The notes beneath the pieces are model-generated. The model was given only the letters and a program-made list of their open reading frames with translations. It had not been told where the DNA came from and made no database searches. A stretch of DNA of 9,719 nucleotides. It comes from an uncultured Clostridia bacterium. Lineage in GTDB: Bacteria; Bacillota; Clostridia; Christensenellales; Aristaeellaceae. Location: assembly GCA_934647165.1 (NCBI GenBank), contig CAKUFA010000051.1:1-9719 (forward strand), read 5' to 3'. The position numbers and the translations under genes are program-made. Of this stretch, positions 5,811 to 9,719 are shown one piece after another; position 1 is the stretch's first letter; each line of letters starts with the position of its first letter.

Positions 5811-6918
5811 CGTGTGCGGCGCCGTCGGTTGCCATTGGCGGATTGGCAGTGCTCACCTGCACGGTGTTTGTCCACTTTTCGTAGAACATCTGCGGCATAT
5901 TGTGCAGGCTGTGATGAATGGCCAGAATCATCAGCAGCAGTTGTATCACGGGTTCGCACAGATCAGCCAGCATGCTGTCGATTCCGAAAACGGCCAGCAC
6001 CATGCCCGGATGCACCAACACATGCAGGAAGGCTGCCCGAGCTGCGTATTGCCAAAGGGCTGCCGGCTCGTGGGTTGTAGCGTCCAGCATGCGGATGCGC
6101 ACAAGAGCCTTGCCGGGCGTTTGACCTTTCCACAAATAGGGGATCAGTCCATAATAGGCAAGCGCCAGCACACAATTCGCCAGCATTGACAGACTGTGTG
6201 TCTGGATAAAAAAGAGCGGAAGGGTGATGAAAATCATCAAAAAGCCGTCAATGAAGTATGCAAGCAGGCGGCGGATGTAGCTCACCCGTGCGCCGCGTTC
6301 ATAGCTCACCTGGTTCAGCCGTTCCCGGCTGGGCAGCATAGAGGTCAGCCACGGAGTAATGAGGTACCCCAGAAAGCCGCCCAAGGTGTTGTCAATCAGG
6401 TCGTTCACATCAGCCAGGCGATAGCGATAGGGCGCAAGGCCGTAAGTGGCGGTGTATTGTGTCACTTCTAAGAAAAGCGATAGGAGAAATGCGCACAACA
6501 CCGTTTTGCGGCGGCTCCAGCCAAAATAATAGCGAAGAAAAACGCCAAGCGGCAGGAACATCAGAATGTTCAGCAGCGGCTCATAAATGCCGGAGGAAAA
6601 GAAAGCAGGCATCCAGGTCTTCGGGTTGGTGATGGAAAAGTCCACTGATTTTGTAAGGATTTCCGGCACATAGCTGAAAGGAATGAGATTGAGCCCCGTG
6701 CTTTGCGTTGGAGTAGAACCGGCCTCTGGAAACGGCAGCACCGCCAGGCAGTATACGCTCATCAGATAATAGATGAACGCATATACGCACACAACGCGCA
6801 TCATCAGCACCGAGCCGTATTTGCGGTAGCAATAGATAACATAGGGCAGGGTGAAGAACGCTGCAACGATAGGGAAAAAAACCAGCGCAACCAGCAGCGG
6901 CTCGGTGTACCGTTCCAT
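5785..6918 (-). CDS. VanZ-RDD family membrane protein
   Basis: A 377-residue polytopic membrane protein with two fused membrane domains. The VanZ-like part covers about 1-195: NILMFLPLG at 117-125, then EVTQYTATYG (151-160) and the D-x-x-D...DNTLGGFLGY segment (170-185) typical of VanZ. The RDD part covers about 210-345: RRLLAYFIDGFLM (216-228, with the family's Arg and Asp) and GQTPGKALVRIRMLD (265-279), followed by two or three more membrane segments. The last 25 residues are a hydrophilic tail. VanZ of Tn1546 gives low-level teicoplanin resistance by an unclear mechanism; most chromosomal VanZ-like proteins have no known role, and resistance should not be inferred. The start is ATG 6918 with GGAGG seven bases upstream. 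It has its own promoter and converges on spoVAE. Function unknown. Confidence 0.9.
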   Translation of the reverse strand: MERYTEPLLVALVFFPIVAAFFTLPYVIYCYRKYGSVLMMRVVCVYAFIYYLMSVYCLAVLPFPEAGSTPTQSTGLNLIPFSYVPEILTKSVDFSITNPKTWMPAFFSSGIYEPLLNILMFLPLGVFLRYYFGWSRRKTVLCAFLLSLFLEVTQYTATYGLAPYRYRLADVNDLIDNTLGGFLGYLITPWLTSMLPSRERLNQVSYERGARVSYIRRLLAYFIDGFLMIFITLPLFFIQTHSLSMLANCVLALAYYGLIPYLWKGQTPGKALVRIRMLDATTHEPAALWQYAARAAFLHVLVHPGMVLAVFGIDSMLADLCEPVIQLLLMILAIHHSLHNMPQMFYEKWTNTVQVSTANPPMATDGAAHEKNAGAEG

Positions 6919-6947
6919 GTGAAGACCTCCAGCATCGGAATGGAGCT

Positions 6948-6976
6948 ATTTTAACATAAAAGGATGAAAATGTCAT
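6948..6976 (-). promoter_or_regulatory. SigA promoter of the VanZ-RDD gene
   Basis: On the minus strand ATGACA (6976-6971) and TAAAAT (6953-6948) are separated by exactly 17 bases, each matching five of six consensus positions. The predicted start near 6941 gives a leader of about 20 bases containing the GGAGG at 6930-6926. Confidence 0.7.
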
Positions 6977-7007
6977 TGGAGAAGTATGAAACTATGGTGA
7001 GACGGAC

Positions 7008-7276
7008 AAAACAGGATCCGACATGTGCCGGATCCTGTTCAAACTGTCGACAAACCCTATGAGAAGGTGTCGGAGGGGCATCATGCCCCTCTGACTGGAT
7101 TCGTATCGACCGGCTATGCCGGTCGGGCGGGGTGGTTTCGGCCAAAGGCGAAACCATTCCTATCATTTTTCACGGCCGTCAGCTTCGCTGACAGTGAAAA
7201 ATGCAAACTCGACAAAGTGGTAAAGTCACTTTGTCGACACAATGAACCGGATCCGACATGTGCCGGATCCGGTTTT
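7008..7276. repeat. Block of seven consecutive stem-loops bounded by a duplicated hairpin
   Basis: This gene-free stretch is almost entirely inverted repeats. The stems are: 7011-7020/7029-7038; 7073-7080/7084-7091 (loop TCA); 7107-7114/7118-7125 (loop TAT); 7129-7140/7149-7160 (two G-T pairs); 7164-7173/7194-7203 with an inner 7178-7183/7187-7192 (loop TTC); 7209-7219/7227-7237 (seven-base loop); and 7245-7255/7264-7274. The first and last share an identical 22-base core (7014-7035 and 7249-7270) containing GGATCC twice, and the block edges read AAAAC inward from both ends. No ORF in it has a ribosome binding site. It lies between the thrE pair and the VanZ-RDD promoter. Possibilities are a MITE-like element, a bacterial intergenic repeat family, or a structured transcript. 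Confidence 0.8.
7245..7274 (-). terminator. Possible terminator after the thrE pair
   Basis: An 11-bp perfect stem (7245-7255 with 7264-7274) begins 15 bases past the stop of the second ThrE subunit. After it the minus strand reads TTCATTGTG, a poor U-tract; on the plus strand the stem runs into TTTTCC. It may end the thrE transcript, alone or with the following hairpins, but it is also the last unit of the hairpin block. Confidence 0.35.
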
Positions 7277-7289
7277 CCTTTGCCTGCAT

Positions 7290-7748
7290 TTAATGGTGTG
7301 GATTACATGGCTGAAAAACTTTTCTTTTGATTCGCTTTGAGAGAAAACTGCTCACGCCCAGGGCGAGTGAAATCATCACAATGTCCGTCATGGCGGTTAC
7401 CCCCACATGGATGCTTTCGCCTGTGCGACCCTGCGCCAGCAGCGCCATGAAGCGGTAGAGCCCAAGCCCCGGTACCGCAGGGATGATGGATAGCGTGAGA
7501 AAGATGGTGGCAATCATGCGCATGCGCCGTGCCGCAAAGTGCGCCAAGAGCGATGCAGCAAGCATCCCGGCAAACATGCTGGCCGGTTCGCTTACGCCAA
7601 AGTGTATAAGAAGCGTGTACAGGGTGTAGCCAATCGCGCCGATCAGGCTGGAAACAAGCCATGATTGCTTCGGCGTGCGTAGCAGGAAAGCAAAGCCCAG
7701 TGTGGAGAAAAAACTGCCGAAGAAGGCGCGCAAGAGGGATTCCAACAT
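7290..7748 (-). CDS. ThrE-type threonine/serine exporter, C-terminal-half subunit (YjjB-like)
   Basis: A 152-residue membrane protein corresponding to the second half of ThrE-type amino-acid exporters, which in many Bacillota and in E. coli (YjjB) is a separate gene. About four or five hydrophobic segments are visible, and the family motif IIPAVPGLGLYR lies at 88-99. It should form the exporter with the product of the adjacent upstream gene. Two starts are possible: ATG 7748, with GGAGG nine bases upstream, and ATG 7754, which overlaps the previous stop as ATGA but leaves only three bases to GGAGG. I prefer 7748 on spacing. Either way the genes are translationally coupled. The substrate is inferred from the family only; related proteins also export other small metabolites such as succinate. 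Confidence 0.9.
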   Translation of the reverse strand: MLESLLRAFFGSFFSTLGFAFLLRTPKQSWLVSSLIGAIGYTLYTLLIHFGVSEPASMFAGMLAASLLAHFAARRMRMIATIFLTLSIIPAVPGLGLYRFMALLAQGRTGESIHVGVTAMTDIVMISLALGVSSFLSKRIKRKVFQPCNPHH

Positions 7749-7750
7749 GC

Positions 7751-8515
7751 TCATAGCCCTCCGATCATCCGGCAAAGGTTGGTGGCCATCAACGCGCCGC
7801 CGGCAATCAGCGCTGCGGTCAGCGTTGCCTGCACGGCGTGGGATACACCCGATACCATGTCTCCGCGCAGGGTGTCCTGCACGGCGTTGGTCATGCCGAG
7901 CCCCGGCAGCAGTGGCATCAGTGCACCGCCGACAATCGCATCCACACGCCCAAGCCCTGTCAGCAGCAAAAACAGCGTGGGCAGCAGCGTGCACATAACA
8001 CTGCCGATCAACGTGGAGGCAAAGCCCTGCACACCGCGCTTTTCAATGGAAAACAGCACCAGCTGCATCAGGCCGGCATCCAGTGCGGAAATGGTGCAGT
8101 CCAGCATGCCGCCGCCAAAAAGCAGCGTGAACCCGCAGGCAGTGAGCGTTGCACCTAACACCAGCAGCCATGGCGGCAGGGACGGAACAGCATGGTCAAG
8201 CGCCCGAAGCTGTTCAAGCGCCGAATCAAAGCTTACACAGCCTGCTTCTGCCTGGCGTGACAGCGTGTTCACTGCGTTGACACGCATCAGATCCGTACCC
8301 TTGCGGTGCGTGCGGACAATGCTTGTTTCCGTGGTGCCGTCCTCCCTGCGGTAGCTGATGAATACTCCGCTGGGGATGGCAAAGCTGTCCACTTTGTCCA
8401 ACCCGAAGGCGCGCCCCATCCGTGTCACGGTTTCCTCCACACGGAAGGTTTCGCCGCCGCTTTCCATGATGATTCGTCCGGCCAGCTCCAATAGTTCCAT
8501 CGGTTCTGCGGTCAT
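7751..8515 (-). CDS. ThrE-type threonine/serine exporter, N-terminal-half subunit (YjjP-like)
   Basis: A 254-residue protein. The soluble N-terminal part (1-110) opens with the family motif MESGGETFRVEET (17-29), followed by AIPSGVFISYR (46-56). The membrane part (about 115-250) carries GGALMPLLPGLGMTNAVQD (196-214) and RGDMVSGVSH (217-226), the P-x-x-PG...N...D and G-D...SG signatures of the DUF1212/ThrE N-terminal family. It pairs with the following gene to form an inner-membrane exporter of Thr/Ser-type amino acids; the substrate is inferred. The start is ATG 8515 because AAGGAG lies seven bases upstream. An in-frame ATG at 8557 would overlap the glycosyltransferase end and lacks a ribosome binding site. 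The gene is 34 bases behind the glycosyltransferase and probably shares its promoter. Confidence 0.93.
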   Translation of the reverse strand: MTAEPMELLELAGRIIMESGGETFRVEETVTRMGRAFGLDKVDSFAIPSGVFISYRREDGTTETSIVRTHRKGTDLMRVNAVNTLSRQAEAGCVSFDSALEQLRALDHAVPSLPPWLLVLGATLTACGFTLLFGGGMLDCTISALDAGLMQLVLFSIEKRGVQGFASTLIGSVMCTLLPTLFLLLTGLGRVDAIVGGALMPLLPGLGMTNAVQDTLRGDMVSGVSHAVQATLTAALIAGGALMATNLCRMIGGL

Positions 8516-8549
8516 GCCCGGTCTCCTTCGCCATATTGCGTGCAATGAT

Positions 8550-9368
8550 TCATTCATCCAGGGTGATGCGCACCAGATATAGCCATAGCGTGCGCTTGTA
8601 TTGCACGTAAAGATTGCGCTGCATGTATAGGTCTTTTAGCGCCTGATAAATGCGAATCTTCACGCCGATGTTCCGCACAGGGTGCTTCACACTGTCCAGC
8701 GCCTGATGCGCTGTCATTCCCTTGGGATTGCGGATGTAGTCATATACCGGCACCGTGGCGTAGGTGACTTTCTGCACATGCTTGAGATATTCGCAAACAA
8801 AGACCATGTCCTCGCCATAGCTCAGCCCTGATTCAAAGCGAACGTTATTTTCCTGAATGGTGGCTGTGCGGAAAAGCTTGTTCCATAATACACCGTAGTA
8901 GAAGCTGTTTGCCTTGCGGTTCAGGTTGTCCAGAAATGCGTTGCAATCCAGCGTTTCATCCCGCTTTTCCAAGGCGCATACCTTGCGTAGGGGCCCGACA
9001 ACATTCGTGTACGCGGCCAATACCAGGTCGCTGCCGTTTTGCTCGGCACGGGTCACCAGCTGCTCGATGGAGTCGGTCGGCAGCTCGTCGTCACTATCCA
9101 CAAAACGGATGTATTTGCCTCGGCATAGGGGCAAGGCGTTGTTGCGCGCTGCGGAAACGCCCGCATTGGCTTGATGAAGAACCCGGATGCGGTTGTCCAA
9201 AGCCGCCGTAGCGTCCAGCAGGGTGGCAGTGCCGTCCGTGCTGCCGTCATTCACCACAATGATTTCCAAAGCCTTCCAACTCTGCGCCTGAACGCTCCTC
9301 AGGCAGCGGGGCAAGCTCTTTTCGCCGTTCCATACGGGTATCACAACGCTTACCAGCGGCTGATTCAT
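8550..9368 (-). CDS. Family 2 glycosyltransferase
   Basis: A 272-residue GT-A fold transferase. VSVVIPVWNGEKSLPRCLRS at 6-25 is the nucleotide-sugar-binding start of GT2 enzymes. EIIVVNDGSTDGTATLL (35-51), NAGVSAARNNAL (68-79) and the metal-binding DSDD (91-94) follow, with SYGEDMVF (183-190) carrying the ED motif expected at the acceptor side. No membrane segment or signal is evident, so it is likely cytosolic or peripheral, adding a sugar to a surface polysaccharide, lipid or teichoic-type acceptor that cannot be named. Start ATG 9368 sits about 28 bases after a near-perfect SigA promoter start, with GGGGA ten bases upstream. The upstream in-frame extension would run through this promoter and is not coding. 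It is first in a probable operon with the ThrE pair. Confidence 0.93.
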   Translation of the reverse strand: MNQPLVSVVIPVWNGEKSLPRCLRSVQAQSWKALEIIVVNDGSTDGTATLLDATAALDNRIRVLHQANAGVSAARNNALPLCRGKYIRFVDSDDELPTDSIEQLVTRAEQNGSDLVLAAYTNVVGPLRKVCALEKRDETLDCNAFLDNLNRKANSFYYGVLWNKLFRTATIQENNVRFESGLSYGEDMVFVCEYLKHVQKVTYATVPVYDYIRNPKGMTAHQALDSVKHPVRNIGVKIRIYQALKDLYMQRNLYVQYKRTLWLYLVRITLDE

Positions 9369-9402
9369 GTCTGTCACATCCCCGGGTGTTTTTGCATGGG
9401 TT

Positions 9403-9431
9403 ATTGTATCGTGCCCACCTGGGGTTGTCAA
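9403..9431 (-). promoter_or_regulatory. SigA promoter of the glycosyltransferase-thrE operon
   Basis: On the minus strand there is a perfect -35 TTGACA (9431-9426), exactly 17 bases, then -10 TACAAT (9408-9403). Predicted start is near 9396, leaving a leader of about 28 bases. It is the strongest promoter match in the window. Confidence 0.8.
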
Positions 9432-9481
9432 TGGGACAAGTGGCAAAGGTGAGGTGAAAACCATGAAGAAAAGGGGATATA

Positions 9482-9558
9482 GAATGGGTATCGAAAGGGA
9501 CGAAGTCCCTTCGCGGGTGCAGGGCAGAGCCCGCCGGGTCAAGGGCAGCGCCCTTGCG
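9482..9558. repeat. 77-bp direct repeat, copy 1, made of short hairpins
   Basis: This copy is identical to 9643-9719. Within it lie consecutive stems with three-base loops: 9495-9501/9505-9511 (loop GAA), 9522-9525/9529-9532 (loop AGA) and 9540-9546/9550-9556 (loop AGC). It sits upstream of the glycosyltransferase promoter. Confidence 0.9.
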
Positions 9559-9642
9559 TATCCCGGGCGAAGCCCAGAAACCCGCCTGCGATTTTCAGCC
9601 CAAAGGGCTGAAAGAGCTCAAAACCTTGCCAAGGATCCGCCG
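9559..9642. repeat. Spacer part of the 161-bp repeat unit with two further hairpins
   Basis: This part completes the 161-bp period and contains a 4-bp stem 9565-9568/9572-9575 (loop GAA) and a 9-bp perfect stem 9593-9601/9605-9613 (loop AAA). No gene is seen. Whether it is also repeated cannot be told because the window ends. Confidence 0.7.
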
Positions 9643-9719
9643 GAATGGGTATCGAAAGGGACGAAGTCCCTTCGCGGGTGCAGGGCAGAGCCCGCCGGGT
9701 CAAGGGCAGCGCCCTTGCG
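9643..9719. repeat. 77-bp direct repeat, copy 2, cut by the window edge
   Basis: It matches 9482-9558 base for base at an offset of 161. The identity continues to the last base of the window, so the true repeat is longer than 77 bp and more copies may follow. Confidence 0.9.

Noticed and set aside
7008..7276. CRISPR array
   Set aside because: The repeats are different self-complementary stems with no constant repeat-spacer spacing, and no cas genes are present.
8516..8557. Start of the YjjP-like ThrE subunit at ATG 8557
   Set aside because: It has no ribosome binding site and overlaps the glycosyltransferase end. ATG 8515 has AAGGAG at seven bases and fits the family N-terminus.
9369..9542. 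N-terminal extension of the glycosyltransferase
   Set aside because: It would read through a near-perfect TTGACA-17-TACAAT promoter and into the repeat array. The GT2 fold starts properly at ATG 9368.
9463..9719. Plus-strand frame open from ATG 9463 to the window edge, with GAGG eight bases upstream
   Set aside because: Nearly all of it is the hairpin repeat. The 161-base period is not a multiple of three, so repeat copies are read in different frames, which is not expected of a coding repeat.

Overview
The window reads as chromosomal DNA of an endospore-forming Clostridia-type member of the Bacillota with fairly high G+C (about mid-50s % by eye). The reasons are a complete forespore spoVA operon, strong GGAGG-type ribosome binding sites in front of most genes, and families common in this group (DegV, VanZ-RDD, two-part ThrE transporter). 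Genus cannot be read from the sequence. There are no tRNA, rRNA, CRISPR, phage or transposase genes. Left part (1-2600): two minus-strand genes. degV (1716-2585) has its own promoter. It is followed by a gene whose product fuses a PfkB-type sugar/nucleoside kinase to a GNAT acetyltransferase (125-1564). A stem with a C(UUCG)G loop at 7-38 probably ends that transcript. Centre (2681-5810): plus-strand spoVAA-spoVAB-[42-codon ORF]-spoVAC-spoVAD-spoVAE. The genes overlap or nearly touch, sit behind a candidate forespore sigma (SigF/SigG) promoter, and end at a strong intrinsic terminator. Their products form the inner-membrane channel that moves Ca-dipicolinate into the forespore and releases it at germination. 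SpoVAC and SpoVAE are the membrane channel-type subunits and SpoVAD is the thiolase-fold DPA-binding subunit. A small unnamed ORF with an excellent ribosome binding site fills the only sizeable gap in the operon. Right part (5785-9368): minus-strand genes. A VanZ-RDD membrane protein (5785-6918) converges on spoVAE and has a near-consensus SigA promoter. Upstream of it is an operon of a family-2 glycosyltransferase and the two halves of a ThrE-type amino-acid exporter, led by a very good SigA promoter at 9403-9431. Two gene-free stretches of about 350-370 bases are packed with stem-loops rather than genes. One (7008-7276) is a block of seven consecutive hairpins bounded by two copies of the same GGATCC-containing hairpin. 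The other (9482-9719, cut by the window edge) is a 161-bp-period tandem repeat of short hairpins, mostly with three-base loops. These hairpin blocks and the spoVA small ORF are the least explained content of the window.
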